Of a DNA stretch of 39,817 nt, positions 25,193 to 34,618 are shown piece by piece. The stretch is from Gammaproteobacteria bacterium (GTDB lineage Bacteria > Pseudomonadota > Gammaproteobacteria > Pseudomonadales > Azotimanducaceae). The translations under genes were made by a program, and so were the position numbers. The DNA lies in contig JAPPHD010000004.1 of NCBI GenBank assembly GCA_028821125.1, positions 1 through 39,817 of the forward strand, in the 5' to 3' direction. Under the pieces are notes generated by a model. That model had not been told where the DNA came from and made no database searches. It saw nothing but the letters and a program-made list of their open reading frames with translations. Position 1 is the first letter of the stretch, and every line of letters begins with the position of its first letter.

Positions 25193-25444
25193 ATGGCCGG
25201 CGAGGCGCAGTTTCCCCTTGAAACCCTCGATGCTCGGGGGTTACTGTGTCCGCTGCCCGTTATCAGGACCCAGGACAGGATAACGGCGTTGCGTCCGGGC
25301 ACCCTGCTGGACGTTCTCGCCACCGATCCGGGGACGCTGGAGGACATCCCTGCCTGGTGCAGGGTCCACGGCCACGAGGTGGTGGAAACGGAGCGGGACG
25401 GGCGCGAACTTCGCATTCGCGTCAAAGTACTTGGTGGTTCGTAA
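25193..25444 (+). CDS. TusA-family sulfurtransferase
   Basis: 83 residues, starting directly after the previous stop (TGA then ATG). The TusA/SirA signature LDARGLLCPLPVIRTQDRI carries the CPxP motif whose Cys holds persulfide sulfur. The second half (GTLLDVLATDPGTLEDIPAWCRVHGHEVVE) shows the usual beta-alpha pattern. TusA passes sulfur from IscS to tRNA thiolation or to other acceptors. Its fusion-like spacing to the PP-loop gene implies that it delivers sulfur to that enzyme. Whether it is the genome's canonical tusA or a dedicated copy cannot be told from the window, so I give no symbol. Confidence 0.9.
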   Translation: MAGEAQFPLETLDARGLLCPLPVIRTQDRITALRPGTLLDVLATDPGTLEDIPAWCRVHGHEVVETERDGRELRIRVKVLGGS

Positions 25445-25469
25445 CGCCGAAAGGCAGTGAACGCCTTTG

Positions 25470-25486
25470 TGCCGGATATTGGTGCA
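25470..25486 (+). promoter_or_regulatory. NtrC binding site 1 upstream of glnA (weak left half)
   Basis: TGCCGGATATTGGTGCA fits the NtrC consensus TGCACC-N5-GGTGCA. The right half GGTGCA is perfect, while the left half matches three of six positions. It lies about 90-100 bases before the sigma-54 -24/-12 box, a normal place for an enhancer site. Confidence 0.65.
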
Positions 25487-25499
25487 AGGCCTGGTTTGG

Positions 25500-25516
25500 C
25501 GCACCAATAGGGGGCA
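25500..25516 (+). promoter_or_regulatory. NtrC binding site 2 upstream of glnA
   Basis: CGCACCAATAGGGGGCA matches TGCACC-N5-GGTGCA at ten of twelve fixed positions. Its centre is 30 bases from that of site 1, about three helix turns, so two NtrC dimers would lie on the same face and could cooperate. Confidence 0.75.
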
Positions 25517-25560
25517 TCAGTTCGGGGGCCGAATCGGTCAAAGGCGTACGGGATGGGACG

Positions 25561-25576
25561 TGGCACACAAATTGCC
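25561..25576 (+). promoter_or_regulatory. glnA: Sigma-54 promoter of glnA
   Basis: TGGCAC-ACAAA-TTGCC is a near-perfect -24/-12 element (consensus TGGCAC-N5-TTGCW). Transcription should start near 25587, giving a leader of about 130 bases before the glnA ATG. Sigma-54 promoters need an activator; the two NtrC sites upstream and ntrBC downstream supply it. Confidence 0.9.
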
Positions 25577-25718
25577 TAGCTTTCCCGAGGGCCCAGTTGC
25601 CGGCGAACAGGCCGGTTTCTGGAAGAGGTTCGCGCGGCCCGCCTGGTTGCGGCCGGCGCGTTGAAATGGAGCGGCGCTCGCTTGGCGCTTGGGCTAAAAC
25701 ATTCTCAAAGGGTGAGAG

Positions 25719-27131
25719 ATGTCAGAAAACACACTGAAGCTAATTGAAGACAACGACGTGAAATGGGTGGATCTAAGGTTCACCTCCCCCCGGGGCAAGG
25801 AACAGCACACGACCATACCGGCAGACCGCGTGGACGCGGAGGCCCTGGCCGACGGGTTCATGTTCGACGGTTCCTCGGTCGCCGGATGGAAGTCGATCAA
25901 CGAGTCCGACATGATCCTGATGCCGGACGATTCCACGCCGGTACTGGACCCGTTCCGTGACGAAGTCACGCTCAACCTGCGTTGCGACATCGTGGAACCC
26001 ATGACGATGCAGCCCTACGAGCGCGACCCGCGCTCCGTGGCAAGAAAGGCCGAGGCCTATCTGGCCTCCACCGGCATCGGCGACGAAGCGTTCTTCGGCC
26101 CCGAGTGCGAGTTCTTCGTATTCGACGACGTGAAGTACCGGGTCGAGATGGGCGGCGCCATGTATTCCATCAGCGCCGAGGAGGCGGCCTGGGAATCGGG
26201 TTCCGACTTCGAGGGCGGCAACCTCGGCCACCGGCCGGGCGTCAAGGGCGGGTATTTCCCGGTTCCGCCGGTCGACTCCGGCGCCGACCTGCGCTCGGCC
26301 ATGTGCTCCGCCATGCAGGCCATGGGCCTTGCCGTCGAAGTGCATCACCACGAAGTGGGCACCGCCGGCCAGGCGGAGATCGGCGTGCGCTTCAGCACGC
26401 TGGTGCGCAAGGCCGACGAGGTGCAGATCTACAAGTACTGCGTGCACAACGTGGCCGATGCCTACGGCAAGACGGCGACCTTCATGCCCAAGCCCCTGGT
26501 CGGCGACAACGGCAACGGCATGCACGTGCACCAGTCCATTTTCTCCGGCGGCAACAACGTGTTTCACGGCGATGCCTATGCGGGCCTCTCGGAGACGGCG
26601 CTGTTCTACATCGGCGGCGTGATCAGGCATGCCCGGGCCATCTGCGCCTTTTCCAACGCCAGCACCAATTCCTACAAGCGCCTGGTGCCGGGCTTCGAGG
26701 CCCCGGTTCTTCTCGCCTACTCGGCGCGCAACCGCTCCGCTTCGGTGCGCGTGCCCTACATCCAGGGCGGTAACCCGAAGGCCTACAGGGTAGAAGTGCG
26801 GTTCCCCGACAGCACCGGCAATCCCTACCTGACCTTTGCGGCCATGCTCATGGCGGGCCTCGACGGCATCCGGAACGAGATCCATCCGGGCGATTCGTTC
26901 GACAAGGACCTCTACGACCTGCCGCCGGAAGAGCTGGAGGGCGTGCCTACCGTCGCCAGTTCCCTGGAACAGGCGCTGGCGGCGCTCGATACCGACCGCG
27001 ACTTCCTGAAGGCGGGCGACGTGTTTGCCGATTCCATGATCGACGGCTACCTGGAGTTGAAGCAGGAGGAGGTGGATCGTCTGAATTCCAGCACTCATCC
27101 GGTGGAATTCGAGATGTACTACTCCGTCTAG
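25719..27131 (+). CDS. glnA: Glutamine synthetase type I
   Basis: 470 residues, start preceded by AAGGGTGAGAG. GlnA makes glutamine from glutamate, ammonia and ATP in a dodecamer. Marks are the N-terminal latch [12 protein letters not shown], the metal-binding ligands in [12 protein letters not shown], the NGMHVHQS segment and the ATP/glutamate region [23 protein letters not shown] near residue 399 carries the Tyr adenylylated by GlnE, so it is a GSI-beta enzyme under covalent control. A type-III or eukaryotic-type enzyme is excluded by length and motifs. Transcription is from the sigma-54 promoter at 25561 and ends at the terminator 20 bases past the stop. Confidence 0.98.
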   Translation: MSENTLKLIEDNDVKWVDLRFTSPRGKEQHTTIPADRVDAEALADGFMFDGSSVAGWKSINESDMILMPDDSTPVLDPFRDEVTLNLRCDIVEPMTMQPYERDPRSVARKAEAYLASTGIGDEAFFGPECEFFVFDDVKYRVEMGGAMYSISAEEAAWESGSDFEGGNLGHRPGVKGGYFPVPPVDSGADLRSAMCSAMQAMGLAVEVHHHEVGTAGQAEIGVRFSTLVRKADEVQIYKYCVHNVADAYGKTATFMPKPLVGDNGNGMHVHQSIFSGGNNVFHGDAYAGLSETALFYIGGVIRHARAICAFSNASTNSYKRLVPGFEAPVLLAYSARNRSASVRVPYIQGGNPKAYRVEVRFPDSTGNPYLTFAAMLMAGLDGIRNEIHPGDSFDKDLYDLPPEELEGVPTVASSLEQALAALDTDRDFLKAGDVFADSMIDGYLELKQEEVDRLNSSTHPVEFEMYYSV

Positions 27132-27151
27132 CGCACTTCTCGCACAGACGC

Positions 27152-27209
27152 GCACAGCGGGGGCGGCGACAATCCTTCTCGCCGGGGCCGCCCTCGCCGT
27201 GCTTTTTTT
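27152..27209 (+). terminator. Rho-independent terminator after glnA
   Basis: GCAC (27152-27155) pairs with GTGC (27199-27202). After a 2x2 internal loop, ten further pairs (27158-27167 with 27187-27196, one G-T) form the main stem. Seven T residues (27203-27209) follow directly. This should insulate ntrBC from strong glnA transcription. Confidence 0.8.
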
Positions 27210-27274
27210 CTGCGGCGGCGCACAGACGCGGCTTCGGCCCGAGAGAGTGATGAGGTACTCGGGGCGAACAGGCA

Positions 27275-27700
27275 GTGAAGCAATGCGGTAAAGACAACCC
27301 GGCTGACTGGCGAAAAGCCATTGCGGCAGCCATGGTCCTCTGGTGTGGGGTTGCCGCGGCAACTCCCCTCCGGAAGCCCGCCGTCCCGGTTCCAGTGGAT
27401 TCCTACACCCGCGCCGAGATCCTCTCCCCCGCTGACAATGCCGCGGTGCGCAGCAATGCCGGCACCCTCACCGTCCTCGTGCGGATTGATCCCCAAATAC
27501 AGGACGGGCACCGCATTCAACTCCTCCTCGATGGCGTTCCCAGCGCCACGGCGGGCCGCCAGCACGAATTCCATCTTGAGAACATCGATCGGGGCACCCG
27601 CACCCTGCAACTCCAGATCATCGATAACTCGGGCCACGTCCTGTTCACTGGGCCGCAAAGCACGTTTCACCTCCTCCGCCATTCGCGCCTGCACCCGTAA
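27275..27700 (+). CDS. Secreted protein related to the C-terminal half of glnA-linked DUF4124 proteins
   Basis: 141 residues from a GTG at 27275, with no strong Shine-Dalgarno; the ATG at 27332 would remove the basic part of the signal. The signal peptide is WRKAIAAAMVLWCGVAAAT. The mature part has one Ig-like beta domain: AEILSPADNAAVRSNAGTLT, HRIQLLLDGVPS, FHLENIDRGTRTLQLQIID. In pseudomonads a DUF4124 protein sits between glnA and ntrB and has a similar C-terminal domain after an N-terminal DUF4124 domain. Here the DUF4124 part is missing, so this may be a shortened form. Function is unknown, possibly in the envelope. Confidence 0.7.
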   Translation: MKQCGKDNPADWRKAIAAAMVLWCGVAAATPLRKPAVPVPVDSYTRAEILSPADNAAVRSNAGTLTVLVRIDPQIQDGHRIQLLLDGVPSATAGRQHEFHLENIDRGTRTLQLQIIDNSGHVLFTGPQSTFHLLRHSRLHP

Positions 27701-27820
27701 CAGCTCAGTTCCGATGTACGGAGGCATTGACGCCACGGAAACAGCGGCGGTTTCACGCAGGTCGGCAACCCGGCGCTCCGGGACTAGGTTGTGGAAGGAA
27801 CGACGTCGAATCTCGGGAAA

Positions 27821-27929
27821 GAGTTCGCATGCGGCGCTTCCCTTTCGGCGCGTTAAGCTCGTCCGAAAGCCTTGCGTTACGCAGGATGATGTGGCCGTGC
27901 GCCGAAAGGGAAGCGCCGCATGCGAACTC
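27821..27929. repeat. Palindromic element, perfect 31-bp arms with a 47-base spacer
   Basis: Left arm 27821-27851 (GAGTTCGCATGCGGCG through TTTCGGCGC) and right arm 27899-27929 are exact inverse copies over 31 bases. The spacer contains a smaller hairpin TTGCG-TTA-CGCAG. The total of 109 bases is close to the 115 of the element at 18457, and both have GCATGCGG in the left arm. It may stop or slow transcription between the DUF4124-like gene and ntrBC. Confidence 0.85.
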
Positions 27930-28046
27930 GCTGTCGCGAATGACGATATTGTGTCAGATGATTTTTAAAATCAGAGGCTTGAATACTTTTCCATGCAAGC
28001 GAGCCGGTGAGTGGCCCCGGCGCGTGAATTGACCTGAAAAGCACCA

Positions 28047-28063
28047 TGCACTATTTTGGTGCA
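28047..28063 (+). promoter_or_regulatory. NtrC binding site upstream of ntrBC
   Basis: TGCACTATTTTGGTGCA matches TGCACC-N5-GGTGCA in eleven of twelve positions. It lies about 190 bases before the ntrB start. In enteric bacteria NtrC binds near the glnL promoter and represses its own basal transcription, so a similar feedback is likely here. No sigma-54 box was seen next to it. Confidence 0.8.
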
Positions 28064-28255
28064 TGAGACCCTCAGGTGAGACCGGTTTCATGGGTGGAAA
28101 CTGGACCGATTCTTGCTCGGTATTCTTACCATGGGTTTCAAGTTCCATTCCCCGATGTGGCGCCACGGCTCCCGAAGGCGGCACTCCGCAAAGCTGCGGG
28201 TTGCCCTGCGTGGCATGCGGCCAGTCCATCGGCGAACGCGGCGGCAGTAGTTCGA

Positions 28256-29328
28256 ATGGACGCTCCCGCCCGTTTCCTGGACCGGCAGGTGCTTGAGCAC
28301 CAGACCATCGCGATCGTGGTGGTTACCGGGTCGCTCGGCATCAAGTTCGTCAATCCGGCGGCGGAAGACCTGTTCGGCGTGAGCGGCCAACGGGTGCTCG
28401 GCGCGTCGCTGGAGACGCTGTTTCAGAATCCACGCAGGATTCTCGGCGACCCGGCCCGCCGGTCGGCCGGCGAACAGTCGTTCACCTTGCGGCAACAGCA
28501 CCTTTTCCTGCCGGGCGGGGAGGAATTCGTGGTCGATCTCACGGTGGTTCCCATCGACGGGGAAGACCTGCTCATCGAAGTGCAGCCGCTGAACCGGCTG
28601 CTGCGCATCAACCAGGACGACCGGTTGATCAACGTCCAGGAAACCACCGCGGAACTCGTGCGCGGGCTCGCCCATGAAATCAAGAATCCCCTGGGCGGCA
28701 TCCGGGGCGCCGCCCAGTTGCTCGACCGTGAACTCGACCGTCCGGATCTCGCCGAGTACACCCGGGTCATCATCCGGGAGGCCGATCGCCTCACTGCGCT
28801 GGTGGACAACATGCTCGGGCCGAGCCGGCCCCTGAAGATCGCTTCCGTCAACGTGCACAAGGTGCTCGAGCACGTCGCGCGGATTGCGAAATCCGGCATG
28901 GCGCCGGCGCGAATCCGGATGTCACGTGACTACGATCCCAGCCTGCCGGCTGTCGATGCGGACGAGGATCAATTGATCCAGGCGCTTCTCAACCTGGTGA
29001 GCAACGCCTGCATCGCCCTCGAAGAGGTGCCCGAAGGGCGCATTGCGCTGCGCACCAGGGCGCTGCGCCAGTTCACCATTGCGGGGCATCGACACCGGCT
29101 CGTCGTACAGGTCGACATCATCGACAACGGGCCGGGCATTCCCGAGGAACTCATCGACCGGATGTTCTATCCGATGATCAGCGGCAGGCCATACGGAACC
29201 GGGTTGGGCCTGGCGATTGCGCAGACCATCGTTCGTCGGCACAACGGCGTGCTCGAGTGCGAAAGCAGGCCGGGACGCACGAAGTTCTCGGTCATACTGC
29301 CGCTGGCGTTCGTGGAGGAGGCGCAAGC

Positions 29329-29332
<4 letters not shown>
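28256..29332 (+). CDS. ntrB: Nitrogen regulation sensor histidine kinase NtrB
   Basis: 358 residues from the ATG at 28256. It has an N-terminal PAS domain (about 10-115: IAIVVVTGSLGIKFVNPAAEDLFGVS), the H-box GLAHEIKNPLGGIRGAAQLL with the phospho-accepting His at residue 140, an N-box (DQLIQALLNLVSNACIAL), and ATP-lid motifs IIDNGPGIPEEL and GTGLGLAIAQTI. NtrB is a soluble kinase/phosphatase that phosphorylates NtrC when nitrogen is scarce and is controlled by PII protein. It overlaps ntrC by 4 bases (ATGA). Start choice is uncertain: there is no clear Shine-Dalgarno. Confidence 0.95.
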
Positions 29333-30732
<1,400 letters not shown>

Positions 30733-30871
30733 ATATCTACTCGGAAGACCTTTCCCTCTGTCTAGAATGCATCGGCTATTTCTTGGAGTAAGACTACAGA
30801 AACAATGTAAAATATCGTGCGAAATGTCTGAAATGCTGACATAGTCATTGTACCCAACCGAGCAAGCCCTC

Positions 30872-32389
30872 ATGATGGATTCCGATATCGATTCAGGGTC
30901 TTACGGCTACTCGAAAGTGACTCATCATCCCGCACCAAGTGTTAAGGAAAGTGGCGCCTACTACACGCCGAAAGCAGTCGCTTCGACTCTGGTTCGGTGG
31001 GCAGTTCGTCATGATGACGACCGTCTGCTTGATCCGTCTTGCGGTGACGGAAGCTTTGTGGTTGCGCACAACAATGTGGTCGGAGTCGAGCGTGACCCGG
31101 AGGCGGCGACACGAGCCAAACAAAGAGCGCCCTGGCTGGATTTGCACAATGGAGATTTTTTCACTTGGGCTGAACAGACCAATGAGCGGTTCGATTGCGC
31201 GGCCGGCAATCCACCGTTTATCCGTTATCAGACTTTCAACGGCGCTGTCCGAAAACGTGCGATAGCATTGTGTGCAACGATTGGTGTTCCGTTTTCCGGC
31301 CTCTCGTCGTCTTGGGCGCCGTTTCTCGTTGCTACTTCCATGCTACTGAAGCCCGGCGGTCGCATGGCGTTCGTGATCCCGGCTGCCATTGGCCATGCAC
31401 CCTATGCAGCACCAGTCATCGATCGCCTCGCTTCTTGTTTCAATGCCGTTCACATCGTTGCCATTCGTAGAAAACTATTCCCGCGACTATCTGAGGATTG
31501 TTGGCTGCTGTTTGCCGATGGCTATGGAGGTTCGACGGACCATCTGAAATTCACGCCCCTTGATCGCTTTAGCGAGGTAAGGATGCCGCCGTGCAGCGCA
31601 ACGAGGATTCCTCTATCGGAATGGAGAGGCACCTGGAACAAGCGGCTCCGCCCCTATTTGTTGAACAGCGATACGCGATCACTCTACCAGGCGGTCGCCA
31701 AACGACCTGATTCGAAACGCCTCGGATTGCTGGCGTCGGTTGGGATTGGTTACGTAAGTGGCGCCAACAAATTCTTTCACTTGCGTCCTTCGCAAGCAGA
31801 ACAGTTAGGTATCCCTGAGTCGCTTCTTTGTGCCACCGTCAGAAACGGTCGAATGTTGCCACGCCGAACACTTACAAACGCAATCGTCAATGGATGGCGG
31901 CAGTCAGATGAGCCCATGTTGCTGCTGCGTATCCAACGTGGAACGGAATTGTCGAAGAACGTCATCAGTTACCTCGAAACTGAAGCAGCGCGGCAAGCCA
32001 GCAAGCGTTACAAGTGTCGTAACAGGAACCCTTGGTATTCGGTACCGGATGTCAGGATCCCCGATTTTTTTCTTACGTACATGTCGGGTCGATCATCCAA
32101 TCTTGTACGCAACCTCGCGAAGGCAACTTGCACCAATGCGCTCCATGCTGTCTCCCTTCGAGATCGGCGCTTTGCGAGTCGGCTGCTCGAAATGTGGTGG
32201 TCGTCCTATGTGCAATTGAGTTGTGAACTGGAAGGCCACGCTCTTGGGGGAGGCATGCTCAAACTCGAGCCAAGGGAAGCCGCGAACGTGGTGATTCCTT
32301 CGCCGGAAAACATAAACAGTTTTTCATCATCGGTATTCGACGACGCAATCTCAGTCATGCACAAGTGGAGACACTATGGCAGCTCGTGA
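30872..32389 (+). CDS. N6-adenine DNA methyltransferase of a type II restriction-modification system
   Basis: 505 residues from the ATG at 30872; a TTG at 30848 is also open. Motif X-like YYTP is at 30-33, motif I LLDPSCGDGSF (SAM binding) at 52-62 and motif IV NPPF at 113-116, the order of gamma-class amino-methyltransferases such as M.TaqI. NPPF points to N6-adenine methylation. The C-terminal half (about 250-480), with aromatic-rich segments such as NRNPWYSVPDV and SGRSSNLVRN, should be the target-recognition domain. Its last 14 bases overlap the endonuclease gene. The GC content is visibly lower than in the flanking genes, and the region interrupts a conserved ntrC-secB order, both signs of transfer. 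The recognition sequence cannot be predicted. Confidence 0.9.
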   Translation: MMDSDIDSGSYGYSKVTHHPAPSVKESGAYYTPKAVASTLVRWAVRHDDDRLLDPSCGDGSFVVAHNNVVGVERDPEAATRAKQRAPWLDLHNGDFFTWAEQTNERFDCAAGNPPFIRYQTFNGAVRKRAIALCATIGVPFSGLSSSWAPFLVATSMLLKPGGRMAFVIPAAIGHAPYAAPVIDRLASCFNAVHIVAIRRKLFPRLSEDCWLLFADGYGGSTDHLKFTPLDRFSEVRMPPCSATRIPLSEWRGTWNKRLRPYLLNSDTRSLYQAVAKRPDSKRLGLLASVGIGYVSGANKFFHLRPSQAEQLGIPESLLCATVRNGRMLPRRTLTNAIVNGWRQSDEPMLLLRIQRGTELSKNVISYLETEAARQASKRYKCRNRNPWYSVPDVRIPDFFLTYMSGRSSNLVRNLAKATCTNALHAVSLRDRRFASRLLEMWWSSYVQLSCELEGHALGGGMLKLEPREAANVVIPSPENINSFSSSVFDDAISVMHKWRHYGSS

Positions 32390-33245
32390 GGAGTTCGCTG
32401 CCGCATCCAACTGGATGAATCGACGCAATGCCCTCAAACACTTTGCGGAGTTTGAGGGTCCAACTCAGGGACAGGAGCATATACGTCCCTTGCACGAATA
32501 CGTCACGAGCCGATTGGTATTGGAAGGAGGCTTTCAACCGGAAGAGCTTACGCCTCGACCACCGTTACGGGTAGAGATGATTGGTAATATTCATGAGATT
32601 GTCTATGATCCAGACGAGGCTACCCGTAGTGAGGCAACGATTCTTGGTGGCTTGAAAACTAAGAACGTCGATATTGTTGTGACTAAGGAAGGAATAGGTC
32701 CTGTGCTAGCGATATCGTGCAAGGGAATGACAGGTGCAGTTCGAAACTTAACAAATCGTCTTGAAGAAACGATTGGTGAATGTACCAATATTCATATTGG
32801 ATACCCTGCTTTGGTGTTCGGCTACCTGTTTGTCATACGAGCCAATCAAGAAGCTGAAGGGATTGCGCGGACAGATGCTGCCATAGACGAAAGTGGACAA
32901 CCGGTTGACGCCATTATTCGCTTTCATCATGCCTTGAGCGCAATGTCCGGTAGATCTGGAATTCGCGACGACCCGAGTGGGTATGAATCGATAGCGATGG
33001 CTATGGTCGAGGTACAATCAGGTCGATCTGGAAGTCTAGTTTCAGAGTTTCCACCCGGAGACAGCCCTATACATTTCAATCGCTTCTTTGACACACTCTA
33101 CAGGCGATATGATGAACGATTTGTAGTTAGCGCGCCTCAACTTGCTCGATCAACACGCAGACGTGAGTGGTCCGTAGATTTTGCGGAAGAAAAACCAAAT
33201 CTATTCAAGGCCGTTGACTATAGCATAAGGACTAAAAACCCATAG
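32376..33245 (+). CDS. Probable restriction endonuclease partner of the adenine methyltransferase
   Basis: 289 residues, starting inside the end of the methyltransferase gene with GGAG 6 bases before the ATG. The likely nuclease core is NVDIVVTKEG (Asp99) followed by LAISCKGM (Ser114-Cys-Lys116), which has the spacing of a PD-(D/E)XK site, but with Ser where Glu or Asp is usual. RNLTNRLEETIGECTNIHIGYPALVFGYLF follows, as a long helix and strand of the core. The call rests on the overlap with the methyltransferase plus this motif. Codon use is AT-rich, most strongly at 32580-33240. It should cut unmodified DNA at the methyltransferase's target. It is not obviously a type I or type III subunit, and no DNA helicase is present. 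Confidence 0.78.
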   Translation: MAAREEFAAASNWMNRRNALKHFAEFEGPTQGQEHIRPLHEYVTSRLVLEGGFQPEELTPRPPLRVEMIGNIHEIVYDPDEATRSEATILGGLKTKNVDIVVTKEGIGPVLAISCKGMTGAVRNLTNRLEETIGECTNIHIGYPALVFGYLFVIRANQEAEGIARTDAAIDESGQPVDAIIRFHHALSAMSGRSGIRDDPSGYESIAMAMVEVQSGRSGSLVSEFPPGDSPIHFNRFFDTLYRRYDERFVVSAPQLARSTRRREWSVDFAEEKPNLFKAVDYSIRTKNP

Positions 33246-33351
33246 AGAATTGTAGTGGCTCGCCGCCGAAATTTGATTGGATAGGCAAAAAATCGAAATC
33301 GTGAGTTCAATTGCCTTAGTTGCTGTTTCGATTCTTGGTCGGTAAGTCCGA
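33246..33351. terminator. Convergent intergenic hairpins between the endonuclease and the pentapeptide gene
   Basis: AATCGAAA (33291-33298) pairs with TTTCGATT (33326-33333), and GTCGG-TAAGT-CCGAC forms a second hairpin at 33338-33352. An A-run precedes the first, which reads as a T-run on the minus strand. It may serve as terminator for the pentapeptide gene, read on the minus strand. Confidence 0.4.
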
Positions 33352-34578
33352 CTATTGCTTCAGTCGGAATCTCCTGCGCACAGCTAACAGAAAAAAGAAA
33401 ATCAACGAAGCTGAAATCATGGTCTGCACGATACCAAGCGACAATACCTTGCTGGGAGCCACGTTGGACCCATAAAGGCGTTCGTACCAAATTGGCAGCT
33501 TGTCGTCAAAATTCGAAATCGGCCCCAGATTTTGGTGTAGCGAAAGTCCCATTGCTGCTTTGTAGATGGAAACACGACTGCAATTACACGATGTATCCGC
33601 AAACTCTACGTAGAGTAAGGTAAAAGCACCGGCGAACGCCATCCACCACGTTAGCGGCATCCAAAACGAACGACCGAAATCAGAAAAGAGCTCGTAGAGC
33701 AGGCTCAAAATGAAAGACACACTCCAATATTTGTCAACGACTCCTCGCTCACTTATCAACTCTGCTCGATGAAACTCTTCCGCCTGCGATTGATCGAAAC
33801 CCTGAACCGCCAATCGACGTAGTGCACGGAACTTGGCCGCTTTTTCACGATTGCCCTTGAATTGGAATTTCAGTGTTTGCAAAGAAATTCGAATTTTGTA
33901 GTTGCTGAGTTCTACGATTTCAATTTCATCTAGTCGAGGCGCTTCCGTAAAGTGCGCTTGGCTAAAATCGGGCGCTTGGCTGAACTTTGAGTTGTCTAGC
34001 CTGAACGACGACTCGACCTTTATGCCAGTAAAGCTTGCGCATCCTTCAAATTGCGCACGTCCGAAATTGGTAAACCCTGCAAAACGCGCCTCCCAAAAAT
34101 GCGCTTCACTATAGAAATTGGCGTTCCAAAACCATGCCCGATCTCCGAAGATAGTTTTTTCGAATGTGGCGGTGGCGGAGAATTTTGATTCAGTAAACCC
34201 CGCCATAGCGTCAAATGTCGTATCGATAAACGATGCGGACTTGAATTTCGTTCCTTCGAAATACGCTCGATCAAGAAAATGAGAGGAATCAAAAGATACA
34301 TCCGTGAGGAAAGTAGCGCGGTCGAAACGTACATAGTCGTGAAACTCGGCGCCATTGAAACTACATATGCCCTTGAATTTGGTCTCGTAGAAAAAGCTCT
34401 TTCCGGGGAAAATTAAATTGTCGAAATTCGCGTTCGTAAACTCGTGCCCGCTAAAGTCTGCAATCGCTTGCGTATCCCACTGAGGACTCCCAATTTTGTT
34501 ATTCAAAAGCCCAGAAGCCCAGCTGTTCCATTCGTCTTGACCCTTCTGAAAAAGATCTATGGTTTCTTCTTTTGTCAT
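33352..34578 (-). CDS. Pentapeptide-repeat protein with two C-terminal transmembrane helices
   Basis: 408 residues. Residues about 40-235 are a run of degenerate pentapeptide-like repeats with Phe about every five residues (FSGHEFTNANF, FDRATFLTDVSF, FEGTKFKSASF, FWNANFYSEAHF, FGRAQFEGCASF), predicted to form a right-handed quadrilateral beta-helix. A charged helical linker follows (NREKAAKFRALRRLAVQ, about 250-290). Two membrane helices are near the end (MPLTWWMAFAGAFTLLYV and LGIVQTMISASLIFFFLLAV), with a basic tail. The repeat face should be on the cytosolic side if the basic tail is inside, but the topology is an inference. It is convergent with the R-M genes and equally AT-rich. Function is unknown: an ion-channel-like, sensor or defence role is possible, none is shown. 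Confidence 0.82.
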   Translation of the reverse strand: MTKEETIDLFQKGQDEWNSWASGLLNNKIGSPQWDTQAIADFSGHEFTNANFDNLIFPGKSFFYETKFKGICSFNGAEFHDYVRFDRATFLTDVSFDSSHFLDRAYFEGTKFKSASFIDTTFDAMAGFTESKFSATATFEKTIFGDRAWFWNANFYSEAHFWEARFAGFTNFGRAQFEGCASFTGIKVESSFRLDNSKFSQAPDFSQAHFTEAPRLDEIEIVELSNYKIRISLQTLKFQFKGNREKAAKFRALRRLAVQGFDQSQAEEFHRAELISERGVVDKYWSVSFILSLLYELFSDFGRSFWMPLTWWMAFAGAFTLLYVEFADTSCNCSRVSIYKAAMGLSLHQNLGPISNFDDKLPIWYERLYGSNVAPSKVLSLGIVQTMISASLIFFFLLAVRRRFRLKQ

Positions 34579-34618
34579 TGTATGAATTGCGAAGTGAGGC
34601 CGGGGACAAATCAGCCGA

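Larger units (their letters stand above)
27701..28255. other. Intergenic region before ntrB
   Basis: About 555 bases without a convincing gene. It holds the palindromic element (27821-27929), an AT-rich palindrome TGATTTT-T-AAAATCA at 27959-27973, and the NtrC site at 28047-28063. The frame of ntrB is open back to a GTG at 28076, but the extra 60 residues do not resemble the N-terminus of NtrB proteins and I treat them as leader. Confidence 0.6.

Noticed and set aside
25773-27362. 529-residue minus-strand frame opposite glnA
   Set aside because: Antisense shadow of glutamine synthetase, His/Gly-rich without family motifs.
28076-28255. N-terminal extension of NtrB from the GTG at 28076
   Set aside because: It lacks resemblance to NtrB and would start only 13 bases after an NtrC operator; the ATG at 28256 begins at the PAS domain.
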